A stretch of 64,000 nucleotides of DNA from Catonia carolina. Its lineage: Eukaryota > Arthropoda > Insecta > Hemiptera > Achilidae. Below, one piece after another: positions 1 through 10,972 of this stretch. Made by a program: the position numbers and the translations under genes. The stretch lies in contig JAQMRL010000016.1 of the NCBI GenBank assembly GCA_035578175.1, positions 4,014,721 through 4,078,720 of the forward strand, in the 5' to 3' direction. Numbering within the stretch: the first letter of the stretch is position 1; each line of letters begins with the position of its first letter. The notes beneath the pieces are model-generated. The model saw nothing but the letters and a program-made list of their open reading frames with translations. It was not told where the DNA came from and made no database searches.

Positions 1-407
1 TTAAGGAGCTTAAATTGCTTACAGTTCCTGTCTCTACATTTTTGAGGTGATTATGGATGTTAGGCAAAATAATTTTATGCAGAATTTCAATGTTCACAAT
101 CATAACACGAGAAACAGGAAGGATTATTATGTGGCTAATCACTACACAAAATTGTTTGAACAAAAACCTACTTATGCAGGGAGAAAATGCATAAATAAAT
201 TACCCCAATTTTTAAAAAGTTGTGAGGATTTACATTCCTTTAAAAAAAATCTAAAAAATTACTAGATCGGTGAAACTTTTTATAGCGTACAAGAATTTCT
301 TTCTTGATAGTAGTGATACATTGTGCGATTCTTATATGTATTTCAGGTTTTATATCTGACGACATGTCCTATACTCCTCCTGGAGTCTCCAGGGCACAAA
401 AAAAAAA
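1..407 (+). pseudogene. 3' end of a CR1/jockey-like LINE (subfamily beta)
   Basis: This is the last part of a non-LTR retrotransposon ORF2 with its 3' UTR. The reading frame to the TAG at 263-265 has VHNHNTRNR, YYVANHYTKLFE and PTYAGRKCINKLPQ, the C-terminal tail found downstream of CR1/jockey-type reverse transcriptases. Upstream of 47 the frame is broken. The UTR ends in a short hairpin (379-393) and an A tract (398-407). The same tail and UTR recur at the end of the longer copy at 47891-50124. The window edge cuts the 5' side. Block J follows directly, so this tail belongs to the unit before unit 1. Confidence 0.85.
379..393 (+). other. Terminal hairpin of the LINE 3' UTR
   Basis: CCTGGAG-T-CTCCAGG is a perfect 7-bp inverted repeat with a one-base centre, 4 bases before the A tract. 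The same hairpin stands at the end of the LINE at 50124. A degraded form (CTATGGAGTCTACAGG) precedes the A tract at 31294. A fixed 3' structure next to the tail suggests the site recognised by the element's own reverse transcriptase; that role is inferred. Confidence 0.5.
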
Positions 408-770
408 TTTGAATACCAGACAGTGGTTACCGGTGTACTTTGATGGTTGAGGTTCAATTAACCACACCCTCGCAGGAATAATTGGCCTGAGGCAGTGCAA
501 CACTACACCTCCTTTACACGTCATACACATCATTCTCATCTCCTTGGGAAAGATTGCAATGTACACACATTGGGAATAAAAGAAAACTTAACATAAGTAA
601 TTTCCATCATTCTGACGATAATTAGAATAATTGTTTATTCTACCCGGCCTATACTATACAAGCACTAGTATTTGGTACAGTACTTTTATTTTTCCTCTGA
701 AACTTTGTCACACACTATAAATTTTAGTTTCAAAACTAATATATCTTTTTGCCTTAAACATAACAAAAAA
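408..770. repeat. Block J, unit 1: SINE-A tail and flank
   Basis: From about 411 to 575 this is the conserved tail of SINE-A (GACAGTGGTTACCGG, GGCCTGAG...AGTGCAA, TACACCTCCTTTA), without the tRNA-like head seen at 37957. The rest is AT-rich flank (CCGGCCTATACTATACAAG and onward). The whole block is repeated at 19974-20364 and 38056-38443, so it is part of the segmental unit. It holds no credible ORF. Confidence 0.7.
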
Positions 771-1677
771 TCTGGTGTGAAACACTCACACAACTTTCTC
801 TTGCCAATGCAAATAATTTAAACAATATAACCTAACATTAGTAATAAAACATTAGAAATAAACAAAAAACTAACCTCAATAAACATAACCTAATTTTAAT
901 CATATATGAAAGATGCAAAATGAAAATCAATCTCAGTTTGGCTTAAAAATACAGAAAAACACTCTTTCACACTAAACTACTCTCTGTAGAGAAAAATGCT
1001 CTAAATAAAAGTTGTAGATCTTTTAATTTTTTATAAATTTGATTATATACACTTGTGTCATAAAATGAATACTAAGGCCGAAATCTTAAATAAATCGATT
1101 TTCATACGTTTTCGTGAGAGAAAACAGAAAATCCCTAATTACCGCTAAACTAAGCATTATACAAAAAAATTGTTTGAAATAAGTTGTAGAATTTTAAATT
1201 CTCTACAATTTTTATTGTATAAATTTATGCGCTATAATACATATTAATGCCATAATCTTAAAAAAAAAAACACTTTTTTACGTAAAAACACCCTCACCAA
1301 GAATTTTAGCAAACATGGCGCCTATCTTGTACAGAAATTGAGTAAATGAGGCAATTTAAAAAAAATCGAAAAACCAGTTTTTGAGAAAATCGCAAAAAAG
1401 TGAAAAATTATACAAAAAAACTACTACTTCCGATTGACCAATTTTGATAAAAATGTTCGTGTCTGGTCCGGTAAGGGTATGTAACTTAAGTTTCAAGTTC
1501 GCACGATGTTCCGTTCTTGAGATATTTTGTACACACACACACAGACCAATCGCTAGAAACATGTTTTTTGGGTTCAGGGGGTCTGAAAACAAATAGATCC
1601 GGTGAAAACTCGATTTCGAAAAATCGACATGAAAACAATACTTTCCTTCCTATATATTCATATAGGCAAGAGAAAGT
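771..1677 (-). mobile_element. HINE-like (Helentron-type) element, complete
   Basis: On the plus strand it begins TCTGGTGTGAAACACTCAC (hairpin end) followed by ACTTTCTCTTGCC, and ends GGCAAGAGAAAGT. It is 907 bp with no coding capacity. Its left flank (CATAACAAAAAA) is the same as that of the copy at 20365, so the two are one insertion inherited through the duplication. Its right side is joined through five A's to the next element. Confidence 0.75.
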
Positions 1678-1682
1678 AAAAA

Positions 1683-2562
1683 TCTGGTGTGAAACACTCA
1701 CACAACTTTCTCTTGCCAATGCAAATATACTGATATAACCTAACATTTGAAATAAACAAAAACCTAACCTTAAAATACGTAACCTTATTTTAATCATAAG
1801 TGAAAGATGCAAAATGAAAATTGACCTCAGTTTGGCTAAAAAATACGGAAAATCACTCCTTTCTGCTAAACTAGGCTCTGTAGAGAAAACTGCTCTGATA
1901 AAAAGTTGTTGATCTTTTAATTTTCTATAAATCTGATATAATAAACTTTTGTCGTAATATGCATACTAATGTCGAAATCTTTAAAAAATCGATTTTTCAC
2001 CAGTTTTCATGAGAAAAGTACAGCAAATAGCTAAGTACCACTAAACTAAACGTTAAAAAAAAAATTTTTTGCAATAAAAGTTGTAGGATTTTAAATTCTC
2101 TACAACTTTTATTATATACGTTTTTGCGCTTAAAAGCATATTAAAGCCATAATCTTAAAAGAGACAATTATTTTACGTAAAAACTGCCTCACTAAGATTT
2201 GAGCAAACATGGCGCCTACCCTATCTTGTAGAGCATAAAAAATTTAATAAACTAGGTGATTTTCAAAAAAATCATAGACCACTTTTTAAGAAAATCGCAA
2301 AAAAGTGAAAAATTACACGACTAAACTACTACTTCCGGTCAACCTTAAGTTTCAAGTTCCGTAAGTAACTTAAGTTTCAAGTTTGTACAATGCTCCGGTC
2401 TTAAGATATTCTGCACACACCCACACAGACTATTCCCTAATAACATGTTTTTTGGGTTCATGGGGTCCAACAACGTGTAAATCCGGTGAAAAATCAATTT
2501 TGAAAAAATCGACATAAAAACAATACTTTCCTTCCTATACATTCATATAGGCAAGAGAAAGT
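1683..2562 (-). mobile_element. HINE-like element, complete, head-to-tail with previous
   Basis: This is an 880-bp copy with hairpin end, both inverted termini, the TGGGTTCA...GGGGTC segment and the core repeats. Its right flank (block X) matches the right flank of the copy at 24340-25246, so it is the unit 1 counterpart of that insertion. The tandem arrangement with 771-1677 reflects loss of the material that lies between the two elements in unit 2. Confidence 0.75.
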
Positions 2563-4448
2563 AAAAACAGACAAAAATTTCAACGTTTCATTGTTCCACG
2601 CAATTAAACCAGCATTAATTTGACATATAGTGCGTTACAATTGATGGCATATTCTTTTAACAATTGAGCTTCAAACTCAGGTTGATATTATGTTTGACAC
2701 GGACATTCCACACTCTTACCAATGTAACAGACACACACTATTCTGCTTCAACCAGGTGGCAACACTCCAACAATTCATCATCTGGTTACAACATGAACCT
2801 TCTTAATCGAATGCCCATAATATATACTATTAATTCTGTTCACATAAAGTAGTATCAAAATTTTACTCTTTAGAAAAATATCTAAACAGAAATAATTATA
2901 ATGAATTTCCAGAATTTAAATTTAATGAAATAAAAGAAACACACCTTTAATGAAAATTTACTTAATTGGCTAGTTTTCTTGGATACTGAATTGTCAATAA
3001 GACTTCCTTTTCCAATGATATTTAAGATTCAGTCCCAGCACAGGATGGTATCTCAAGTAATTTATGTTTGTTGAGGTGTACTTCAAGGCTGCCTGCACAC
3101 AAGAAAAGAATAACATTAGGTCCAACTGAAATACAATGTACATTCACCATACATGCATGTACCAATGTGGACATATTTTCATATCAATGGTTACTTCTAG
3201 CCAATCATTTTCACCTGTAATCAGCAACAGCACAAGGCAATGCTACAGAAAATGCCTAATAGATTTCTTTACAAGAATCATTTAACTGCTTGGACATATA
3301 CTAGCTTCTTTCTTTACAAAGTGCCATATTTATTTTCAACATATTGCAAAGTTAAGTCACGGGCATCTTCCCAAATATTACTTGGGAAGAGAAAACGTTG
3401 CTTGTTAAACAATACGTGATTATTTTATGTTTGAACTTTTTGAAAACCAATTTTAGGAACCTTTCATTTTCAAAGTTTGAGGTTATGATTTACCCCTCAA
3501 AGTTAATCTTCGGTGCACATAAATAAGTTGGTTTTCCTTTCACTGATTAATAGAACCTCAGATACTATAATGATGTTTTCATGAAGCTCGTAAAGTTGTA
3601 AAAACCATCTGACCTCGTTAAACAAAAATGTCTGTCGGAGCCAAATTAAACACTGACCGAATCGTTTTCACAACTGATCACTAAAACGCCTCTAATTAAA
3701 TCTCCAGTGCCCACTTGATTAGAATAAATACACATTCTCCATTAAACTTTTCATTTAACCGTGTTCGCAATAAGTTTCGCTTCTCACACATAACCTGAAA
3801 AGACTTTAATACACTTCATCCAATGCATAAAACAAAAACATAATTTACCAATCAGTTAGTTTGGTTGACTGCAGATTCTTGAATCCACTATCCAATTTTT
3901 AATAATAACCTATTACTGTTTAATAGTACTAATTGTTCTCTCCTAGTTTATTTACTAACACGCAATCAACTTCTTTTCCCACCATAAAATGAAAGGCGTC
4001 AAGTTTGTAAATGGAAAACTGTCGCTAGATAGCGCAACTGTATGTGGTGATACGTTTAAAAATACTTTATTTGCATTGGTTAAAAGTACAATTGAAACTA
4101 GAAAGGAATTAAATTTTATAAAACAAAATATTTGACAACAGTCAGTGGAAATAAGTACAAATAACTTCACCCAATGTTACATCCTCAAAAATCTCACATT
4201 ATTCGGTTTTTATTAAAGTATGATTTGAAGCATCTTACAAGTGAACTTAACCGTACCAATAATTTTTATAACAACATTAAGCCTAGTTTGCACGGGTCCA
4301 GTATTAAAGTAGAATAGATTAGGATTTTAGTAATTGATTTGTTTGGATACGTCGTTTTATAAAAGTAGAGTGCAGTTGAATTAAAAGTGAAACAAACCTG
4401 GAGCTAGCGTGGGCGAAAGGAGCCAAAGCCGCCAGTTGGGGGCTCGGC
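2563..4448. repeat. Block X, unit 1
   Basis: Segmental block found again at 25247-27150 and 42668-43664, and as a diverged tandem version (X') at 5594-7198, 28190-30256 and 45351-47890. It contains a candidate minus-strand exon, a small CGCTA-GA-TAGCG hairpin near 4022-4034, and a GC-richer end near 4400-4440. The short ORFs (2664-2852, 3955-4170) do not look like genes. Confidence 0.65.
2945..3092 (-). other. Candidate spliced exon, block X unit 1
   Basis: Read on the minus strand, a pyrimidine-rich stretch and TGTGCAG precede 3092, and ATTAAAG|GTGTGT follows 2945, giving a 148-base segment bounded by acceptor and donor consensus. Five paralogous segments have both sites. This copy carries a 4-base length difference that destroys the one longer reading frame, so a coding role is unlikely. 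A non-coding transcript or a relic exon is possible. Confidence 0.35.
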
Positions 4449-4691
4449 TCAACTTTCATTGAGAGCATTTTTCTGTACAGAGCCTAGTTTAGCGTGAATG
4501 AGTGATTTTCTGCATTTTTAAGGCAAACTAAAGCTGATTTTCATTTTGCGTCTTTCATTCATGATTAAAATTAGGTTTTGTTTATTGAGGTTAGTTGTTT
4601 GTTTATTTTTAATGTTTTATTACTAATGTTAGGTTATATTGTTAATTATTTGCATTGGCAAGAGAAAGTTGTGTGAGTGTTTCACACCAGA
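4449..4691 (+). mobile_element. HINE-like 3' fragment
   Basis: The last 243 bp of an element: GCGTCTTTCATTCATG, TTGCATTGGCAAGAGAAAG and the terminal hairpin ending in CACACCAGA before a T run. Paralogue at 27151-27392; the unit 3 version (43665-44440) is much longer. Confidence 0.75.
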
Positions 4692-5098
4692 TTTTTTTTA
4701 GATTAGTTTTCTTAGTATTAATTCAAATACAAATGCAATTTGTTAAAATAGAAAACAAAATTGTAATGTTTTATCTTAGAGGCTATGATAAATTACAATA
4801 ATATTTTTCAATTTTGTCAGTTTGTGAATTTTTACATTTGACATGACCTTAGAAAATCTGCTACAGGAGGCTAACTATTTGAGATATGAATTATTAGAAG
4901 ACATCACATGATTCAGCACACAATGTTACATCAGTAAGAGATGACATCTGACAAAGACAAGGAGAGTAAACACCAATTGAACAATATCATCACTCATCAA
5001 ATATTAACCCACTTTCATTGCAATTTCCAAAAATTAGTGTTTCTTACCTTTTTTTTTAAAAATTCTGCAATTTTTCTTTATAAATAAGTGAAAAAAAA
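4692..5098. repeat. Spacer between inverted HINE fragments, unit 1
   Basis: AT-rich segment with paralogues at 27393-27804 and 44441-44852 (shared ATCACATGATTCAGCACAC, AAGAGATGACATCTGAC). No ORF or RNA gene recognised. Confidence 0.5.
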
Positions 5099-5593
5099 TC
5101 TGGTGTAAAACACTCACACAACTTTCTCTTACCAATGCAATAAATTAACAATATGACCTAACTTTAGTAAATTAACATTAGAAATAAACAAAAAACTAAC
5201 TTCAATAAACATAACCTAATTTTAATCATGAGTGAAAGACGCAAAATGAAAATAACCCTTAGTTTGGCCTAAAATACGGAAAATCATTCTTTCATGCTAA
5301 ACTAGGCTCTGTAGAGAAAAATGCTTTAAATTAAAGTTGTAGATCTTTTAATTTCCTATAAATTTGATTACATACACTTTTGTGACAAGATGCATGCTAA
5401 GGCTGCAATCTTAAAAACATATTTATTTTTTCACGTTTTCGTGAGAAAAAAACAGAAAACCACTAATTACTGCTTAACTGAGCGTTATACAAAAAAATAT
5501 TTGAAATTAAAGTTGTAGTTTTTTAAATTCTCTACATCTTAAATTACTTGCAATTTTGCTCTAAAATGCATATTAAAGCCACAATCTTAATTA
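5099..5593 (-). mobile_element. HINE-like 3' half
   Basis: Starts TCTGGTGTAAAACACTCAC, then ACTTTCTCTTACC and the two core repeats, and stops at AAAGCCACAATCTTAA where X' begins; the 5' half is missing. It lies in inverted orientation to 4449-4691 across a spacer of about 0.4 kb. The same pair exists in units 2 and 3. Confidence 0.7.
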
Positions 5594-7198
5594 AATATAA
5601 CTGTTTCAGCATTAAATTGTCTGCAAGAATCACTCATAACCTTACTTTTGACTTGGGTCCCTTTTCCCATAGGCAGTCACAAATACTATTAATTCTGTAT
5701 GCAGAAATTCACTTTTAAATTTTCCTCATTAAAAGAACATCAAAATGAAATAATTACAATGAATTTCACAAAATTTCAATTTCAATGAAATAAAACTAAC
5801 ATACCTTTAATGAAAATTCAATTAATTGGCTAGTTTTCTTGGAAACTGAATTGTCAATGAGACTTCCTTTTCCGATGATATTTAAGATTCAGTCCCAGCA
5901 CAGGATGGTATCTCAAGTAATTTATGTTGTGGTGTACTTCAAGGTTGCCTGCGCACAAGAAAACAATAACATTAGGTCCAACTGAAATACAATGTACATT
6001 CACCATACATGCATGTACCAATGTGGACATATTTTCATATCAATGGTTACTTCTAGCCAACCATTTTCACCTGTAATCAGAAACAGCACAAGACAAAGCT
6101 ACAGTAAATGCCTAATAGATTTCTTTACATGAACCATTTAACCGCTAGCACATACATTTATTACACCAAATTTATTCTGGCTTCCTTTCTTCACAAACTA
6201 TGACACATTTATTGTCAACAAATTGCTCAATTAAGTCACCGGCAACTTTCAAAATATTATTTGGGAAGGCAAGAATTTGCTTGTTAAACAATGGGTACTG
6301 TTATACCTCCAAACTTTGTTAAAAACCTTGACTTTAGAAACATTTAAATTCCGAATTTGAAGTTATGTTTTACACCTTACAACTTAATCTTCGGTAAAAA
6401 TAAATAAGTTGGTTTTGCCTTCAACGATGAAATATTAATTAAGATTAATAGAATCTCGTCTACTATCATGTTTATGAAGCTACAAAGTTGTAAAAACCGC
6501 TGACCTTGTCAAACAAAAGTTAGCCAAAAAAAATCAATTTTGAACAAAACATGTCAATAGTCAATATAATATGCAGAATCGTTCTTTAAAAGATTATTAA
6601 TTTTTAAAATAGTCAAATAACTAGATTCATTATTTCTGGACCACGTGACAGGGCATGACCCTAGGCCAAATGAAACAAGATGAATCTTGTAAACACTGAC
6701 CGAATAATTTTCACAACTGAACAAAAAACAGTCTCTAATTAAATCTGCAGTGCCCAGTACACTTGATTAGAATAACCGAATACACATCCTCTATTAAACT
6801 TTTTATATGTTTCGACTCCCAAACATAACCTGAAAAGATTTTAATACTCTTCAAGTAGTAAATAATACAAAAACAATTTACCAATCAGTTAGTTTGGTCG
6901 ACTGCAGATTCCTTGAACCCACTATCCACTTTTCTATAATAGTCTACGACTGTTTAATAGTATTAATTGTTTGCTTCACGTTTATTTACTAACACTTGAT
7001 CACTTTCCTTTTCAACTAAAAACGAAAAGCTACCATTCTGTAAATGGAAAAACTGTCACTAGATAGCGCAACTATGCGGTGTAGATACGTTTAAAAAAAC
7101 CTTATTTCAATAGGTTAAAATAATTATTATAATATTGATACTACAAAGGAATTTAATTATTTACAATAATCACTGGAAATAAGTAAAAGCTTCAACCA
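5594..7198. repeat. Block X', unit 1 (diverged copy of X)
   Basis: Repeats the layout of block X about 2.9 kb downstream: the GACTTCCTTTTCC...ATTTAAGATTCAGTCCC exon segment, the CATACATGCATGTACCAATG stretch, and the end CAATAATCACTGGAAATAAG. It runs straight into a 5'-truncated LINE after GGTTACATCC. Confidence 0.6.
5805..5948 (-). other. Candidate spliced exon, block X' unit 1
   Basis: Minus-strand TTTTCTTGTGCGCAG acceptor at 5949 and ATTAAAG|GTATGTT donor at 5805, giving 144 bases. This copy has the best donor of the six. No reading frame is open through the whole segment. Confidence 0.4.
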
Positions 7199-8946
7199 TT
7201 GGTTACATCCATGGGGAACAATAAAAATAATCATCGAGATGTAGTTAGTAACAAGGGATACACAGATATACCAAAAATGGTTAACAGTATTAATGAAGTT
7301 ATAGAGAATGGTTCAGAAATTAGTAATTATTTTAATAAGTATAATCAGGAAGTAGCTTCAAAGGTTAAACAACAGATTACAGAAACTGATGGTTGTTATG
7401 AAGCAAGGGGGGATAGAGTTATAGATAAATTTTTATTTAGCCCAGTTTCACATGAGGAACTAGAATCAGTTATCGATAGCTTAAAAAGTAAGAAAACTGT
7501 AGGATTAGATGGGATCTCGAGTATTATTGTTAAAGAATGTAAACAATTTTTATTAACAACTCTTCTTCATCTAATTAACTTCTCCCTGAGAATATGTGTA
7601 TTTCCAAAGCAACTGAAGGAAGGTAAAATATTGCCTGTGTTTAAGAATGGCAATACCCAATTAGTTGAAAATTATAGGCCCATAAGTATATTAAACACTA
7701 TTAGCAAAATTTTTGAAAAGGTAGTGTTCATTAGGTTAATTGTTTTTTGACTGAAAACCTTATCATATCAAAAGATCAGCTTGGTTTCCATAAGGGTAAG
7801 TCAACCAAAACTGCTATTGTCTCAGTTTTTCAGCAAGTAGTTGATGTATTGAATGCAGGGGAGAAGGCCTTAACTGTGTTTTTAGATCTCAGTAAAGCTT
7901 TTGACTGTGTTGATCATGAAGTCTTGTTGAAAAGGTTAGAGTCATTAGGTATTAGGGGCGTAGAACTTAAATGGTTTGTCTTATCTAGTAGGAAGAGTAC
8001 AGTGCGTAGAAATAACTAGAGTAGGTAGTTAGGAAGAAACTTTACAAAAATTTTGTCTGAAAAGCTTGATGTCAAAGCTGGTGTTCCACAGGGTTCAATT
8101 ATTTTAGGTCCCATTTTGTTTTGTTGTATATAAATAGATTACCAGAAATCTTATTTAACAGTACAGCTTTATTGTTTGCTGATGTTACTTCAATCATAAA
8201 TAAAAGTTTACTGGTAGATAGTCTCGAAGTGAATACACTTCGATTAGCATCGAATCTGTAGTCCAATTTCTGAATGAATTAATGTTAACAGTTGATGGGA
8301 AAAAGTGTCAGTACTTACATTTCAAAAACAAAAACAATGTAAACAAAAACAGAGAAGTGGATGCCTTTATACAAAATAATATCCTAGATCATGTGCAAAC
8401 AGTAAAGTTTCTAGGAGTGTCACTAAATAGGACTCTACCATGGGATCATTATACCGATCAAATTTGTGGTAAAATATCATCTGGGGTATTTGCATTAAAA
8501 CAAATTGCCAGATTAAATGATAAAAAATTGCTAATGCCAGTTTATCATGGTTTAATTTTATCTCATATCAGGTATGCTATATTAGTATGGGGTAATTCAT
8601 CACAGTGTAACATGGAAGGAGTTTTTAAAATACAAAAAAACCTGTTAGGTGTATGATGGGAGTCAACTACCTTACCTCATGCAGATCACCATTTAAAGAG
8701 CTGCAATTGCTCACAGTTCCTTCTTTGTACATTTTTGAAGTGATAATGTACGTAAAGCAAAATACCTTTTTACAGAATTTAGATGTTCACAACCACTACA
8801 CAAGAAACAGAATAGATTATTATGTTGCTAATCACAACACTAAATTGTTTGAACCAAAATTTACCTATGCAGGTAGAAAATACATTAATAAATTGCCACA
8901 AGGTTCAAAGAGTTGTGACAATTTAAGTCATTTAAAAAAAAGCTAA
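7199..8946 (+). pseudogene. CR1/jockey-like LINE reverse transcriptase (subfamily alpha), broken
   Basis: The endonuclease and 5' region are absent. Frame 7199-7750 has the N-terminal RT part (HEELESVIDSLKSKKTVGLDG, then PVFKNG and YRPISILNTISKIFEK). A shift at about 7747 leads to 7747-8019 with LGFHKGKSTKTA and the motif A region VFLDLSKAFDCVDHE. A damaged stretch (8020-8281) holds the PQGS and FAD regions. Frames 8282-8656 and 8653-8946 give the C-terminal part (VKFLGVSLNRTLPWD, ILVWGNSS, LQLLTVPSLYIFEV). The catalytic FADD reads FADV at 8175-8186. At least four breaks make it non-functional. It inserted into, or was truncated against, block X'. Confidence 0.9.
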
Positions 8947-9260
8947 AACAATATTTGATTAATGAAACATTTTACAGTAGGCACGAATTTCTTTTTTTAA
9001 TAGTTTTTGGTTGAAAAGTATTTCTAATTAAACAAATATTGGGCACTATTTGAAACAAAAGGGGTTGATGACAAGCCTACTGAGTTAAGCATTAGCGGGA
9101 AAAAATTATTGGTAAGTAATGAATTTATCATCGAGTTTGACTTTTTAATTTTGTGTGATATTTGATGCAATGGGTTCATGACAAGCCTACTGAAGTAAGC
9201 AATAGCAGAAACCAATTTTTTCCATTCCAAACATTGCATAAAATTTAAACAATGAAAAAC
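8947..9260 (+). mobile_element. 3' UTR of the alpha LINE with an internal duplication
   Basis: Downstream of the last ORF the UTR contains GACAAGCCTACTGA twice (about 9069 and 9179), each followed by a similar AAGCA-TAGC-G stretch, a tandem duplication of roughly 108 bp. The UTR at 31150 has one copy. The unit 2 hairpin and A tail are not recognisable here. Confidence 0.55.
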
Positions 9261-9319
9261 AAGTAAAATTTAATAATTTTACTCTTTGTTGTGGTCAAGC
9301 GTTTATGCATGCAGAAAAC

Positions 9320-9489
9320 TAATAAGCAGTCTTATTCTTCTTTCTCGCCTCTCATCACGCGGTCTTGGGTTCGAATCCCACTCGGGCATGGCATTTTTTC
9401 ATACGTTACAAAAAATTCATTTCATCCTTCACCGTCTGCATTAGCAGCAATTTGCAAAACAGTCGGACGTTAAACCAAAAAAAAAAAAA
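9320..9489 (+). mobile_element. SINE-B, tRNA-derived
   Basis: A perfect pol III B box GGTTCGAATCC lies at 9368-9378, followed by a unique body (CATCCTTCACCGTCTGCATT), the tail AGTCGGACGTTAAACC and an A tract (9477-9489). The A box is not clear, so the head boundary is approximate. The same body and tail occur on the minus strand at 50730-50862. Unit 1 only. Confidence 0.75.
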
Positions 9490-9527
9490 TTCTTCTTTCT
9501 CTATCTGTTGAATTGTTTTACAATATT

Positions 9528-9683
9528 TTAACTTCTTTCAACTGGTTTATTAATAGGAACATTAAGTCTATTAAAATTAGCTTCCTCCTCACAGCACTTT
9601 AATTCATGTAATATCAGATTTCGTTCTCCGCTATGGATTGTTTGCCCATGTTTACGAACACTTACAGCAGTAGACACTATTTT
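9528..9683 (-). pseudogene. Fragment of a helix-turn-helix transposase-like N-terminus
   Basis: The minus-strand frame reads VSVRKHGQTIHSGERNLIL and continues to NVPINKPVERS before a TAA at 9528-9530. It resembles the frame at 33728 (RKRGQTIHSAERNVI). I recognise the pattern from the N-terminal DNA-binding part of IS630/Tc1-like transposases in insects, where (K/R)xGxxIHSxxR leads into a helix-turn-helix; that assignment is from memory. No catalytic domain is found nearby. Confidence 0.45.
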
Positions 9684-10385
9684 TGTACCACATAAAATGC
9701 ACCGCAAAATCTCAATTTCAATTAAATTTATTAGTAGGCTAGTAAGAAATCAAGAGTCCCACAACAAATACACATCGAATGAATAAGTTCGCAACAGAAC
9801 AATGTTTAATATTATAAAAAACACACACACACACTCACCGGTACAGAGAGTATCATGGGCCAAGTGATAACGGGGCGACTGTAGTTTGTTTCCAGATGTG
9901 GATTATAATGGTAAAGAGCTGCGTTGGGTGGATGCGTAGTTATGCAACATATCTCCCTCTCGCTCACTCGCTCGGCTGTCCACTTGAATAATCCATCTGA
10001 TATGTTTACATTGTATTGTAGGCTGGACTGGTTGAGTGTTTTTTTAATTACAGATTATGGAGGCAGGTGTTATTAGCCTTATTTGGCTATATCACTAGCA
10101 GTAGCAGACACAGTTGAGTGTGAGGGTGGGTGACATCATTAGAATACATTGAATGGTACCCACCCAACTGTATCAGACTACTACTGGTTGGTGTGTATCA
10201 ACATTTGAATTGTCAGCCGCCATTCAGAGAGTGAATGGCCCTCCCCACCCCTCCACCCTATCCCACAATCCCCCACCTGGTACCCCCTTCACCCCAACAA
10301 GCCTCCCTCCTTCTACAACCAAAGTGACTGTTCATTTTTCACATGCCAAACACAAAATCCAAAGTAACTGTACTAAAAAAAAAAA
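9684..10385. other. Unit 1-specific spacer, GC-richer
   Basis: No counterpart in units 2 or 3. It holds a CA microsatellite (about 9818-9834), a pyrimidine patch (CTCCCTCTCGCTCACTCGCT), a GGGTGGGT/ACCCACCC inverted pair near 10125-10165 and a C-rich patch (about 10240-10320). The ORF at 10153-10395 is low complexity and is not accepted as a gene. Origin not recognised. Confidence 0.35.
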
Positions 10386-10972
10386 TCTCATGTGAAACAC
10401 TCACACAACTTTCTCTTGCCAATGCAAATAATGAACAATATAATCTAACGTTAGTAATAAAACATTAGAAATAAACAATAAAACTAACATAAAAAAATAT
10501 TACCTTATTTTAATCATGAGTGAATGATGCAAAATTAAAACAAACCTTAGTTTGGCTTAATAATACAGAAAATCACTCTTTCACGCTAAACTTGGCTCTA
10601 GAGAAAAATGATTCAAATAATAAGTTGTAGATCTTTTAATTTCCTATAAATTTGATCCATATACTCTTGTTTTAAATGTGTACTAAGGTCAAAATCTTAA
10701 AAAATCTAATTTGTTACAGATTTTCGTGAAAAAAAACAGAAAATCAGTAATTACAGCTAAACAAAGAAATGTTTTGTGTCGGGTCCTATAGTAGTACATA
10801 ACTTAAGTTTTAACTCCATACAAAGTTCTGTTTTTAAGAAGTTCTGTTCACAAAAAGACCAATCACAAAAAACATGTTTTTTGGGGGGTTCAGAGGGTCT
10901 GAAAACATGTATATCCTGTGAAAAAACAGCATGGAAATAATACTTACCTTCCTATATATTCATATAAACAGT
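10386..10972 (-). mobile_element. HINE-like element with internal deletion
   Basis: Hairpin end and ACTTTCTCTTGCC are intact at 10386-10420. The core is shortened after one repeat and jumps to the TCCTATAGTAGTACATAAC segment. The 5' terminus is eroded (CATATAAACAGT). Its 5' part is shared with 31738-31851 and 50440-50709, so this was an old insertion beside block E. Confidence 0.7.

Noticed and set aside
10153..10395. Pro/Ser-rich ORF, and similar ones at 37717-38085
   Set aside because: Low-complexity C-rich DNA without domain or conservation between units.
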